Of a stretch of DNA of 64,000 nucleotides, positions 26,183-33,705 are shown piece after piece (positions within the stretch are counted from its first letter, which is position 1; every line of letters starts with the position of its first letter). The notes under the pieces were generated by a model. It was not told the DNA's origin. It ran no database searches and saw only the letters and a program-made list of their open reading frames with translations. This stretch comes from an uncultured Clostridia bacterium (GTDB taxonomy: Bacteria; Bacillota; Clostridia; Oscillospirales; Acutalibacteraceae), in the NCBI GenBank assembly GCA_946407065.1, contig CAMJMQ010000017.1, positions 1 to 64,000 of the forward strand. Direction: 5' to 3'. A program made the position numbers and the translations under genes.

Positions 26183-26215
26183 TCGTTTATTGCTCCTTTA
26201 AGTAGCTACATAAAA

Positions 26216-26258
26216 CCAAAAATCCGAACGTTTCACCAATCAGTAAAAAGTTCGGATT
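26216..26258 (-). terminator. Terminator of the tRNA-Thr/tRNA-Tyr unit
   Basis: AATCCGAAC and GTTCGGATT around a loop; on the minus strand the distal arm runs into TTTTT. Confidence 0.7.
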
Positions 26259-26267
26259 ATTTGAGTC

Positions 26268-26352
26268 TGGTGGGAGAGGGTGGATTCGAACCACCGAAGT
26301 CACTGACAACAGATTTACAGTCTGCCCCCTTTGGCCACTCGGGAACTCTCCC
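26268..26352 (-). tRNA. tRNA-Tyr (GTA)
   Basis: 85 nt with encoded CCA. Acceptor GGGAGAG/CTCTCCC, anticodon GTA within CTGTAAATC, long variable arm (class II, as for bacterial tRNA-Tyr), T-loop GGTTCGAATCC. Its 3' end forms the boundary of the mobile region: 14 bases of it are repeated at 8847-8860. Confidence 0.95.
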
Positions 26353-26361
26353 ATATTTGAT

Positions 26362-26437
26362 TGGAGCTGGTGGACGGACTCGAACCCCCGACCTGCTGAT
26401 TACAAATCAGCTGCTCTACCAACTGAGCTACACCAGC
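26362..26437 (-). tRNA. tRNA-Thr (TGT)
   Basis: 76 nt with encoded CCA. Acceptor GCTGGTG/CACCAGC, D-arm AGCTCAGTTGGTAGAGC, anticodon loop TTTGTAA giving TGT, T-loop GGTTCGAGTCC. Co-transcribed with tRNA-Tyr 9 bases downstream. Confidence 0.95.
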
Positions 26438-26654
26438 ATTTTAACCGGCACCTTTTTTCGTGCTCAAATATAATATCATAACGGAACGCTTTTGTCAACA
26501 GTTTTTGCGAAAATCCAAGAATTTTTCATGTCGTCACTTGTGATGCCTCTGAGATGACGATGATAAAAAATCATTTGTGAATTATCTTTGCGGTACTTGA
26601 TTATTCGGCGGAGTTTGTGTATAATAAACCTGTTCGGTTTTGCTGAACATATAT

Positions 26655-26731
26655 CCGCCCGTGGCGCAGCTGGATAACGCAACGGATTCCGATTCCGGAG
26701 AACGGGAGTTCAAATCTCTTCGGGCGGGCCA
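26655..26731 (+). tRNA. tRNA-Arg (CCG)
   Basis: 77 nt with encoded CCA. Acceptor CCGCCCG/CGGGCGG, anticodon loop TTCCGAT giving CCG, T-arm GAGTTCAAATCTC. A terminator hairpin follows directly. Confidence 0.88.
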
Positions 26732-26734
26732 TAG

Positions 26735-26771
26735 AAAACACTCGTGGATACTTCCACGGGTGTTTTTATAT
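26735..26771 (+). terminator. Terminator of tRNA-Arg
   Basis: AAACACTCGTGGA, short loop, TCCACGGGTGTTT followed by TTATATT. Confidence 0.8.
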
Positions 26772-26801
26772 TATAACCTATTATTTTGGCGGTATTATAC
26801 A

Positions 26802-26847
26802 AAAAGTCCGCGAATCCTTATTTTTCAAGGGTTTACGGACTTTGTTT
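26802..26847. terminator. Bidirectional terminator between tRNA-Arg and the ABC operon
   Basis: AAAGTCCGCGAATCCTT pairs with AAGGGTTTACGGACTTT with minor mismatches; A-rich before and TTTTTA after, suiting both strands. Confidence 0.7.
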
Positions 26848-26858
26848 TTATGTTTTCT

Positions 26859-27512
26859 TTACAGATCTACCCGGATAAACCGTTTTTGCGCAACGCGGCA
26901 GGAAAGCAGGGTGCCGGCGGCGTAGATGAGCGCGGCGATGGCGAGGATGCCGAGCTGCAGCCCCAGGCGTTCGCCGCCGGGGGTGTTGAAAAACGCCAGC
27001 CCCGGAAAGAAGTGCAGCGCCTCCCCGGCGAAAACCAGCAGCAGCGTGGCAATGCCGAACCGCAGGAAGGGCATGCCGATCTTGTAGCCGGTTTTGAAGA
27101 AGCCCGTGATGAAAATGCCGTTGAAGGCGGCGTAGATGAGCAGCACAAAGGCAAGAAAGAGGGGAGTGGCGTTCATCAGCGCGTTGCCCACATAGGGCGC
27201 CGCACTGGCAAGAACCGTCATGCGCAGGGCGGTGAGCACCGCCATCAGCGCGAAGCCGATGAGCTGGATGAAGCAGGTGAAGACATATTTCGCCGAAACA
27301 CAGTCCGTTTTTTTCACCGGCAGCAAAACAGTGTAAAGCGTGTCGTTCGCCTCTCTCGCGTTCTGAAAGGAGTGGAACACGCCGAAGCAGACGAAGAACG
27401 CCCCCATCAGGATGGGATATCCGGGCAGCAGCGTCATCAGCGTCGCAGCCAGAAAAATCCACGACAGCGGCGACGCCGCCAGCCGGATCTCTTTACTCAG
27501 CAGCTTTTTCAT
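26859..27512 (-). CDS. ABC-2 type transporter permease
   Basis: 217 aa from MKKLLSKEIRL, preceded by AAAAGGAGAG. Six hydrophobic segments: about 15-40 (two close helices), 78-98, 105-130, 143-163 and 185-205. It lies downstream of, and overlaps by 20 bases, the ATPase gene 27493-28233, so the two form an exporter of the YhcG/BcrAB kind. The whole unit is visibly more GC-rich than its neighbours, which points to acquisition. Substrate unknown; drug, bacteriocin or lipid export are possible. Confidence 0.82.
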   Translation of the reverse strand: MKKLLSKEIRLAASPLSWIFLAATLMTLLPGYPILMGAFFVCFGVFHSFQNAREANDTLYTVLLPVKKTDCVSAKYVFTCFIQLIGFALMAVLTALRMTVLASAAPYVGNALMNATPLFLAFVLLIYAAFNGIFITGFFKTGYKIGMPFLRFGIATLLLVFAGEALHFFPGLAFFNTPGGERLGLQLGILAIAALIYAAGTLLSCRVAQKRFIRVDL

Positions 27513-28233
27513 ACAGACTCTCCTTTTCAAAATGCACCATGATTTCGTCCAGCGTGTTTCCGCAGCCCGTTTCTTTGCAGCGGGAGAGGAACGCCGCCAT
27601 CGGCTCACTCGCGATCAGCTTTCCTTTGGCGATATAGGTGATGTCGTCCGCGCACTTTTCCAGGTCGGAGGTGATGTGCGTGGAGAATAAAATGGCGATC
27701 CCCTGATCCCGCAGGAAACGAAAGGTGTCCAGCAGCTCCTCGCGGGAAACGGGGTCCAGCCCGCTGGTGGGCTCATCCAGCAGCAGCAACCGCGCCCCGT
27801 GCGAAAGTGCCAGGGTCAGGTTCAGCTTCACCCGCATGCCCTCGCTCAGCTCTCCGGGCGTTTTTTCCGCGTCCAGCGAGAACAGATCCATATAGCGGCG
27901 GCAGGCGTCGTCGTCCCAGTTGTCATAAAAGGTTTTTGTAACATCCAGCAGCTTTCGGATGGGCTTGCGCTTGTAGTAGTCCACAGCGCCGCCGGCAAAG
28001 CCGATCTGCTGCTTCACTTCCCGCTCGTGTCCGGCAAACTCCCTGCCGAAATAGCGGATCTCTCCGGCGTCCGGGTGTACGATGCCGAGAATAGACTTGA
28101 GCGTGGTGGTTTTTCCCGCACCGTTGCGACCGATGAAGCCCATGATGCTGCCCTCACGCACGGAAAACGAAACGTCCGACAGCGTAAACTTCGGGTATTT
28201 TTTGCAAAGCTCCCGCACCTCAAGTACGTTCAT
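27493..28233 (-). CDS. ABC transporter ATP-binding protein
   Basis: 246 aa. Walker A GRNGAGKT (35-42), signature LSEGM (129-133; a glutamate variant of LSGGQ), Walker B LLLLDEP (149-155), D-loop SGLD and H-loop FSTHI. The insert VDYYKRKPIRKLLDVTKTFYDNWD resembles YtrB/YhcG-type ATPases of GntR-regulated Firmicutes exporters. It overlaps the upstream AbrB-like gene by ATGA and the permease by 20 bases, so all three are one operon. Confidence 0.92.
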   Translation of the reverse strand: MNVLEVRELCKKYPKFTLSDVSFSVREGSIMGFIGRNGAGKTTTLKSILGIVHPDAGEIRYFGREFAGHEREVKQQIGFAGGAVDYYKRKPIRKLLDVTKTFYDNWDDDACRRYMDLFSLDAEKTPGELSEGMRVKLNLTLALSHGARLLLLDEPTSGLDPVSREELLDTFRFLRDQGIAILFSTHITSDLEKCADDITYIAKGKLIASEPMAAFLSRCKETGCGNTLDEIMVHFEKESLYEKAAE

Positions 28234-28454
28234 TCCTCTTCCTCCTCCGTTTCGTCAGCGCCGAACACCAGTGCGCCCAGCTGTGTAAAGGTGGATTTCG
28301 GCGGGCTGGCGATCCCCTTCGTCCGGTCTCCCAGCAGCAGCAGCGTATCCCCCGGCGCGATGCCGAAGATCTCCCGCGCCTCCTTCGGGATCACGATCTG
28401 TCCCTTCGCGCCGACCGTGACGCTCCACGCGTATTTGCCCTTTGGCCTTCTCAT
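28230..28454 (-). CDS. AbrB/SpoVT-type transcriptional regulator
   Basis: 74 aa. The swapped-hairpin DNA-binding domain is clear: WSVTVGAKGQIVIPKEAREIF, then GIAPGDTLLLLGD. The acidic tail ends ETEEEEE. It is the first gene of the exporter operon, in the position usually held by a GntR repressor. A GATTTGT-TAT-ACAAATC palindrome overlaps the operon promoter and is its probable binding site. Confidence 0.85.
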   Translation of the reverse strand: MRRPKGKYAWSVTVGAKGQIVIPKEAREIFGIAPGDTLLLLGDRTKGIASPPKSTFTQLGALVFGADETEEEEE

Positions 28455-28484
28455 AATACCAATCCCTTTCGATATGATTTGTGC

Positions 28485-28527
28485 GATTTGTTATACAAAT
28501 CATACTACACGGATTAGCGTTTGTCAA
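28485..28527 (-). promoter_or_regulatory. Promoter and operator of the ABC exporter operon
   Basis: Minus strand TTGACA (28522-28527), 17 bases, TATGAT (28499-28504). The palindrome GATTTGT-TAT-ACAAATC (28485-28501) overlaps the -10 and the start of transcription. Confidence 0.75.
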
Positions 28528-28584
28528 GCCCCGACACAGGGGCGGCGCTTATAATCTCACTCCTAACTAATCTTCATCTCCCTC

Positions 28585-28613
28585 TTGCCGTAGACAGGAT
28601 TATGTGTTACAAT
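28585..28613 (+). promoter_or_regulatory. Probable promoter of the DUF2079 gene
   Basis: TTGCCG, 17 bases, TACAAT, about 95 bases before the coding start. Confidence 0.55.
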
Positions 28614-28707
28614 GTAAAATGATTTAATAGGGTCAAGAGGAAGAGGGCGATGGAAACCCTTTCAACTGCTGACCCGAATCAGACAAACAACAAAAGGAGA
28701 GGATTGG

Positions 28708-30546
28708 ATGGGCAAACAACCAAAATCCCCTGAGAAAACGGTTGAAAAGAAGAATTTCCCGTTGTTTGACAAGCTCACCGAGCGCCATCTGTCGCTCGAG
28801 CGCATCGTCGCGGCGCTGATGTCATCGGTGCTGATGGCGTATATCTACGCGCTCTTGTCGCACGGTGATTTCACCAATCTCAGCGCTTATTACAACAGTA
28901 TCAGCTTCGTCGGATTCTTTGCGATCACGATACTCGGCTTTGCGGCGCTGGTCGGTGTGACATGGCTGTCAAAGAACAAGTATATCATTCCGTGGGCGCT
29001 GATGCTCACGGCGATCGCGGTATCAGTGCTGTTCGCGGCGAACTACAAGGACGGCGGCGCGCTGTTCTGCGTCGGTATCGGCGTGGTGGATCTGATCATC
29101 GTGCTGTGGCAGGTGCGCGGCGACAAGCTCGGCATTGCGGGCATCGCCGTCAGCCGCAAGGTGGCGCTGATCGTAGCCGCGGTGCTGTTCGCTGTGACCA
29201 CCTTCGTGTTCGGCTACTTGACGTCGATCAAATACCGCACCTATACGAATTTCGCGTTCGATTTCGGCATCTTTGCCCAGATGTATGAGCGAATGGCGGT
29301 GAGCTTCTCGCCGAGCACTACGGTTGAGCGCTCGCATATGATGTCGCATTTCGGCGTGCATTTCTCACCGATTTTCTACCTCTTCCTGCCGGGGTACTAT
29401 ATTTTCCGCAGTCCGATCTATCTGTTCTATGTGCAGAGCGCGTCGGTGGCGGCAGGCGTGTTTGCAGTCTATCTGATCTGTGGCAAGCTGGGCTTCTCGG
29501 GTAAGCTGACCCTCGCCCTCGAGCTGATGTACGCCTTCTATCCCTGTCTGTTCAACGGTACTTTCTATGATTTCCACGAAAATAAATTTTTGACCACCAT
29601 CATCCTGTTCCTGTTCTACTTCATCCTGTGCAAGAACACGATCTGGGAGTTCGTCTTTGCTCTTATGCTGTTGATGGTCAAGGAGGACGCGGCGATCTAT
29701 CTGATCGCGATCGCGTTCTTTATGATGATCAACCGCAAGGAGATCCTGCGCGGCGGCATCATGTTGGGCATGGCGGTCGTCTACTTCCTGATCGCGCAAA
29801 AGATCGTGGCGGCAGTCGGCGGCGAGGGCGTCATGATCAGTCGACTGGGCGACTACTTTATCAACGGTGAGCAGGGCTTCTTCTCCGTATTCAAGTCCGT
29901 GTTCTTCGATATGGGCTTCCTCATCAAGCAGATGTTCACGGTCGAAAAGCTGCCGTTCATCCTCTGGATGCTCGCGCCGGTGGCATTCGCTCCCTTTGCG
30001 ACCGGGAAGATCAGCTCCCTGATCCTGCTGTTCCCGATCATCCCGATCAACCTCATGCAGAGCTGGAAATACCAGTATGATGTGGATTACCAGTACACCT
30101 ACGGTGTGGCGGCGCTGATTCTGATGAGTGCGATCTTTGTCATTGCTAAGCTCAAGACGGATCCCAAGCGCATTGTGGTGCTCACCTCACTGTGCCTGTG
30201 CGCGGTGATGACAGCGTCATTGGTTTATCCCAAGGCCGTCAACGTGACCGGCTATCTCAAGAATTCTTCTTCCTCCTGTCAGCAGGTGGACGAGCTGATC
30301 GAGAGCGTGCCCACCGACGCGACCGTCACGGCGACGCACAGTCTGGTGCCGCATTTGTACAAGGTGGAGTGGCTCTACACGATGCCCGATTACTATACAC
30401 AAAAGCGTGATAAGCCAGTAGATACCGACTATTTCGTGATCGATACGCGCTACTCCGATATCGCAAACGACATGAAGGCGGTTATGGGTGATAATTATAC
30501 GCTGGTCAAGTCGGCGGGCTTTGCCGAGCTGTATCAGCATAAATAA
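28708..30546 (+). CDS. DUF2079 polytopic membrane protein (GT-C-like)
   Basis: 612 aa with about 11-13 membrane helices. After a charged N-terminus, two-helix pairs lead to the family signature: YTNFAFDFGIFAQMYERM, then HMMSHFGVHFSPIFYLFLP and FYDFHENKF. DUF2079 proteins resemble GT-C glycosyltransferases (acidic residue in the first outer loop) and are thought to act on lipid-linked sugars at the outer face. The C-terminal soluble part (SVPTDATVTATHSLVPHLY...) matches the usual ending. A lipoprotein gene follows 11 bases downstream. Confidence 0.85.
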   Translation: MGKQPKSPEKTVEKKNFPLFDKLTERHLSLERIVAALMSSVLMAYIYALLSHGDFTNLSAYYNSISFVGFFAITILGFAALVGVTWLSKNKYIIPWALMLTAIAVSVLFAANYKDGGALFCVGIGVVDLIIVLWQVRGDKLGIAGIAVSRKVALIVAAVLFAVTTFVFGYLTSIKYRTYTNFAFDFGIFAQMYERMAVSFSPSTTVERSHMMSHFGVHFSPIFYLFLPGYYIFRSPIYLFYVQSASVAAGVFAVYLICGKLGFSGKLTLALELMYAFYPCLFNGTFYDFHENKFLTTIILFLFYFILCKNTIWEFVFALMLLMVKEDAAIYLIAIAFFMMINRKEILRGGIMLGMAVVYFLIAQKIVAAVGGEGVMISRLGDYFINGEQGFFSVFKSVFFDMGFLIKQMFTVEKLPFILWMLAPVAFAPFATGKISSLILLFPIIPINLMQSWKYQYDVDYQYTYGVAALILMSAIFVIAKLKTDPKRIVVLTSLCLCAVMTASLVYPKAVNVTGYLKNSSSSCQQVDELIESVPTDATVTATHSLVPHLYKVEWLYTMPDYYTQKRDKPVDTDYFVIDTRYSDIANDMKAVMGDNYTLVKSAGFAELYQHK

Positions 30547-30557
30547 CGGGGGATATG

Positions 30558-31028
30558 ATGAAACGAATTCTATTGATCGCGGCGGCAGTGCTGCTGATGA
30601 TCCTGACAGCGGCATGCGGTAAGGGCAACTCGTCCTCCGCTCCGGCGACAACGGCGCCGCAGCCGGCGACCGACGCGCCGTATATCGACACCCAGCTCAG
30701 CGAGCCGGAATGGACCTATGCCGAGGGTACGCTGCAATTGCTCGGCGGTGATAGCACGGCTTTGGCAACAGGCAAGGATGAGATCCTGTACTTCGCGATC
30801 GTGATGAACAAGGATGGCTCTCAGGAGTTGCGCTTCAAGCTCAGTGACACTGTCGCGACGAAGCTGAAGAATCAAAGCGCCGACGCTACCTATACCATGA
30901 CGCTCAACGATGAAACGATCGGCACCGCAACGCTGAACAGCGACGGCACCGAGGCGATCATCACCAAAGAGAACACCGTCGGCGATATCACACAGGTCGC
31001 CTCCAAAATCAGAGGTCTGGCGCAGTAA
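30558..31028 (+). CDS. Small lipoprotein, function unknown
   Basis: 156 aa from the ATG at 30558; an adjacent ATG at 30555 is too close to the GGGGG ribosome site. Lipobox LTAAC (Cys about 20), Thr/Pro-rich linker, then a compact soluble domain of about 110 residues with predicted beta strands (ILYFAIVMNKDGSQELRFKL, YTMTLNDETIGTATLNSDG). Looks like a SecDF-P1-type or head-like small domain, not identified. Ends at a terminator and is probably co-transcribed with the DUF2079 gene. Confidence 0.7.
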   Translation: MKRILLIAAAVLLMILTAACGKGNSSSAPATTAPQPATDAPYIDTQLSEPEWTYAEGTLQLLGGDSTALATGKDEILYFAIVMNKDGSQELRFKLSDTVATKLKNQSADATYTMTLNDETIGTATLNSDGTEAIITKENTVGDITQVASKIRGLAQ

Positions 31029-31072
31029 GGGCAGAAGAATAATTCTATATCAGAAAAATAATTACATTCTGT

Positions 31073-31106
31073 AACACCGATTGCTCATAGGGCAGTCGGT
31101 GTTTTT
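31073..31106 (+). terminator. Rho-independent terminator
   Basis: AACACCGATTGC, short loop, GGCAGTCGGTGTT followed by TTTT. Confidence 0.85.
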
Positions 31107-31129
31107 GCGTGAAAATATCATGGTGAAAT

Positions 31130-31440
31130 GTACATTGTAGGGGATGACGCTTGCGACATCCCGTAACCTTTCCGTCAGATGAATTGAAAATGCGGAGCGA
31201 ATCTATCCTTCCGTAGGGTATGGCATTTTGAGAAGTTGTCTAAATCTATGATTTGGTATACAACTCCCATGCAACAGCGCTCCATCGTCGTCGCGCGCTT
31301 TACTCGGTAGGCATATCCGGTTGGTATGCCTTGACCTCGCATTGCGGCTCCTCCTCTCCCCATAACTCGGGGAGTTATGGGGACCCTGTGTTCGCGATTG
31401 GCTAAGCGCCACTGTATGACGTACCGAACCTATCGCTATC
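31130..31440. repeat. Intergenic repeats with nested insertion element
   Basis: TGTAGGGGATGACGC and CCGTAGGGTATGGCATTT units as at 1-250. Between CCGTAGGGTATGGCATTT and ATGACGTACCG, which are contiguous at 65-91, lies an extra segment of about 187 bp (31229-31415) that begins TGAGAAGTTG and ends GCGCCACTGT. Its middle holds an inverted copy of the 8990-9095 module. Confidence 0.75.
31229..31415. mobile_element. MITE-like small insertion (about 187 bp, nested)
   Basis: Begins TGAGAAGTTGTCTAAATC and ends GATTGGCTAAGCGCCACTGT, matching the 50816-50910 element at both ends (ACAACTCCCATGCAACAGCG is shared exactly). The empty site CCGTAGGGTACGGCATTTAT is at 65-84. The extra internal 100 bp contain CCCCATAACTC/GAGTTATGGGG and TACCAACCGGATATGCCTAC (read on the minus strand), a module also found at 8990-9095. 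Confidence 0.75.
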
Positions 31441-31460
31441 ATCAAAAAATGGATTTACAC

Positions 31461-31508
31461 TTGACAGGCTAACGATTGTTAGCTATAATAAGGCTAATAA
31501 CTATTAGC
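31461..31508 (+). promoter_or_regulatory. Consensus promoter with two operators for the TetR gene
   Basis: TTGACA (31461-31466), 17 bases, TATAAT (31484-31489). The spacer is GCTAAC-GATT-GTTAGC (31468-31483), and a second palindrome, GCTAAT-AACT-ATTAGC (31493-31508), follows the -10. Both match what a TetR dimer would bind, giving tight autorepression. Confidence 0.85.
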
Positions 31509-31526
31509 TGATGATGGGAGGATCCT

Positions 31527-32114
31527 ATGTCAACAAAGGACAGAATACTGGATGAGGCGCTGACGCTGTTCTCCGAGAACGGCTACGACGGTACCGGTGT
31601 GGAGCAGATCGCCGAGAAGGTCGGCATCAAGGCGCCGTCGCTCTACAAGCATTTTAAGGGCAAAGAGGACATAATGAACGCGCTCATCGACAATGCCGAA
31701 GCGCGATATGAAGAATCCTTCGGCTCGGAGCGGCACATCGGAACGCTCCCCGAGAGCAGGGAGGAATTCGTCCGTGTAACAATGGAAAGGATCCTGTTCA
31801 CCATGCACGATACGGTGATCCGCAAGATCCGTAAATTCTTAGTGCAGGAGCAATTCCGCAACGCCAGACTTGCCGCCATCACCACCCGCCATCAGCTCGA
31901 GGGCGTGCAGCGGATGTACACAAAGATCATCGAGGGCATGATGGAAAAGGGGCTGTTCGTCAAGGATGATCCCGCGCTGCTCGCCGATGAACTGACGGCG
32001 CCGGTCGTTTTGCTGATCGCCAAAGCGGACAGACAACCGCAGACAGAGCAGGAGATCACAGAGAGCATCGAGCGCCACATCCGCCACTTTTGCGATGTGT
32101 ATATGACTGAATGA
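31527..32114 (+). CDS. TetR-family transcriptional regulator
   Basis: 195 aa. N-terminal HTH: KDRILDEALTLFSENGYDGTGVEQIAEKVGIKAPSLYKHFKGKEDI split over residues 4-48 (helix 3 KAPSLYKHF). The C-terminal helical ligand domain is not assigned. Ribosome site GGGAGGATCC. It heads the rightward gene array and is preceded by two palindromes placed to repress its own promoter; the VOC protein and reductase just downstream are probable co-regulated genes. Confidence 0.9.
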   Translation: MSTKDRILDEALTLFSENGYDGTGVEQIAEKVGIKAPSLYKHFKGKEDIMNALIDNAEARYEESFGSERHIGTLPESREEFVRVTMERILFTMHDTVIRKIRKFLVQEQFRNARLAAITTRHQLEGVQRMYTKIIEGMMEKGLFVKDDPALLADELTAPVVLLIAKADRQPQTEQEITESIERHIRHFCDVYMTE

Positions 32115-32129
32115 ATTTGGAGGTAAGCT

Positions 32130-32552
32130 ATGCGATTAGACGGTTTTGGATTATTGGTAAATGATATGGGCAGAATGATCCGTTTTTACAGGGATGTGCT
32201 CGGCTTTGAGATAAAAGAGGCTGAGGACACGAAAAACGTGTATCTTGTCAAGGACGGAGCATTGTTCCTGCTCTATGGCAGAAAAGACTTTGAAAAAATG
32301 ACAAGCCGAAAATATGACTATGTCAAAGGTCTTAACGGTCACTTTGAGCTGGCGCTGTATGTCGATACCTTTGATGAAGTCGACGCTTCCTTCAAAGCGG
32401 CTGTTGAAAACGGTGCCGAACCCGTGTTGGAACCGACGACTGAGCCTTGGGGACAACGCACCTGTTATATCGCCGACCCGGAATGCAACCTGATAGAGAT
32501 CGGCTCTTGGGATAAGCCGTATGAAACAAAAGATCAAGACGATAAGCATTGA
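32130..32552 (+). CDS. Glyoxalase/bleomycin-resistance (VOC) superfamily protein
   Basis: 140 aa with the two beta-alpha-beta-beta-beta units of the VOC fold: GFGLLVNDMGRMIRFYRDVL at the N-terminus, and YVDTFDEVDASFKAAVENGAEPV then CYIADPECNLIEIG at the C-terminus. Metal-ligand positions are E/H-type (FELALYV and LIEIG). Could be a lyase, dioxygenase-like enzyme or drug-binding protein. Starts 15 bases after the TetR gene. Confidence 0.85.
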   Translation: MRLDGFGLLVNDMGRMIRFYRDVLGFEIKEAEDTKNVYLVKDGALFLLYGRKDFEKMTSRKYDYVKGLNGHFELALYVDTFDEVDASFKAAVENGAEPVLEPTTEPWGQRTCYIADPECNLIEIGSWDKPYETKDQDDKH

Positions 32553-32566
32553 TATAAGGTGAGAAA

Positions 32567-33286
32567 ATGAAAATGGTCATCATTCACGGTCAGAGTCACA
32601 CAGGCTCGACCTGTCATATCGCGCGTATACTTGCGGACAAAATCGGCGGAGAAATATCTGAATTCTTTTTACCGAAGGATTTCGGTGAATTTTGTTGTGG
32701 ATGTACGCGTTGCTTTAAAGAAAGCGAAACAAAATGTCCGCATTATGACAAGCTCGCCACTATCACGCAGGCGATCGATGCAGCGGATGTTATTATCCTC
32801 GCAAGTCCCGTCTATGTCTATCACGCAACGGGAGCGATGAAAGCGCTTTTGGATCATTATGGCTGGCGTTGGATGGTTCACCGTCCTGAGGAAAGTATGT
32901 TTAAAAAGCAGGGTGTGTGCATTTCCACAGCCGCGGGCGGCGGCATGAGATCCACCAATAAGGATATGGCAGACAGCTTGTTTTTCTGGGGTGTCGCTAA
33001 GATATACAAATTCGGGATCGGCGTCGCCGCAATTGATTGGAACAAAGTGTCTGAAAAGAAAAAACAGAGAATCAACAGAGAAACAGATTCTATCGCGAAA
33101 AGAATACATCGACATAAAAGCAGCGTAAAGCCCGGGCTGAAAACCAAAGGCTTCTTTTGGATGATGCACCTCATGCAGAAAAACGGTTGGAATGAGGCGG
33201 ATGCGCGCTATTGGAAAGAGAAAGGCTGGACAGGTAAGGTACGTCCTTGGAAAAAAGGTGAATCGTATGACAGTAAAAACAAATGA
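32567..33286 (+). CDS. Flavodoxin-like NAD(P)H-dependent oxidoreductase
   Basis: 239 aa. N-terminal flavodoxin fold with FMN-phosphate loop IIHGQSHTGSTCHIA (about 4-18), a CCGCTRCF cysteine cluster (about 43-50) of the iron-sulfur flavoprotein type, and ASPVYVYHATGAMKALLDHY (about 84-103) contacting the flavin. The C-terminal 80 residues are basic and helical. Likely an FMN-dependent quinone/nitro-reductase-like enzyme. It follows the VOC gene by 14 bases and precedes, overlapping by 20 bases, a GNAT gene. Confidence 0.85.
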   Translation: MKMVIIHGQSHTGSTCHIARILADKIGGEISEFFLPKDFGEFCCGCTRCFKESETKCPHYDKLATITQAIDAADVIILASPVYVYHATGAMKALLDHYGWRWMVHRPEESMFKKQGVCISTAAGGGMRSTNKDMADSLFFWGVAKIYKFGIGVAAIDWNKVSEKKKQRINRETDSIAKRIHRHKSSVKPGLKTKGFFWMMHLMQKNGWNEADARYWKEKGWTGKVRPWKKGESYDSKNK

Positions 33287-33686
33287 ATTATCAGCTGAAT
33301 TATTCCTGCGGCTCTACACTTCCGTCGGTTGGGAACCGCCCGGGATCGAGCAGGTGCAGAAAGCGCTGGAGAACACGACTGCGACCTTTACCGCATACGA
33401 TGGCAATACGCCTGTCGGCATGGTACGACTAATCGGCGACGGCGGTATGTCGTTCTACATCAAGGATTTCGCCGTCGTGCCCGCATATCAGTCAAAGGGC
33501 GTCGGCGCACTGTTGCTAAATGCCTTGGAGGACTGTATCAAAGAAACCATCGCGCCCGATTGGGCGGTCAGTCTGGAGCTGATCAGCTCAAAGAAAGCGG
33601 TGGACTTCTATCAAAAACACGGCTTCGAGGAACGCCCCTGTGATTGGGATGGACCGGGTATGTTCAAGATGATACGGAATAAATGA
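33267..33686 (+). CDS. GNAT N-acetyltransferase
   Basis: 139 aa from the ATG at 33267 after AAAGGTGAATCGT; the upstream in-frame ATG would add residues overlapping the reductase. Typical GNAT core: GMVRLIGDGGMSFYIKDFAV (beta4), acetyl-CoA loop VPAYQSKGVGALLLNALED, and the C-terminal AVDFYQKHGFEERP. Acceptor unknown. First of six acetyltransferases in this array. Confidence 0.88.
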   Translation: MTVKTNELSAELFLRLYTSVGWEPPGIEQVQKALENTTATFTAYDGNTPVGMVRLIGDGGMSFYIKDFAVVPAYQSKGVGALLLNALEDCIKETIAPDWAVSLELISSKKAVDFYQKHGFEERPCDWDGPGMFKMIRNK

Positions 33687-33705
33687 AAAAGCACAGTGAT
33701 ACAGA

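Noticed and set aside
26261-26473. 70-codon frame over the tRNA genes
   Set aside because: It is the antisense of tRNA-Tyr and tRNA-Thr, a familiar spurious frame.
26640-28554. Rightward frames of 250-300 codons opposite the ABC exporter genes
   Set aside because: High GC content leaves the opposite strand open. The leftward frames have Walker motifs, membrane helices and overlaps.
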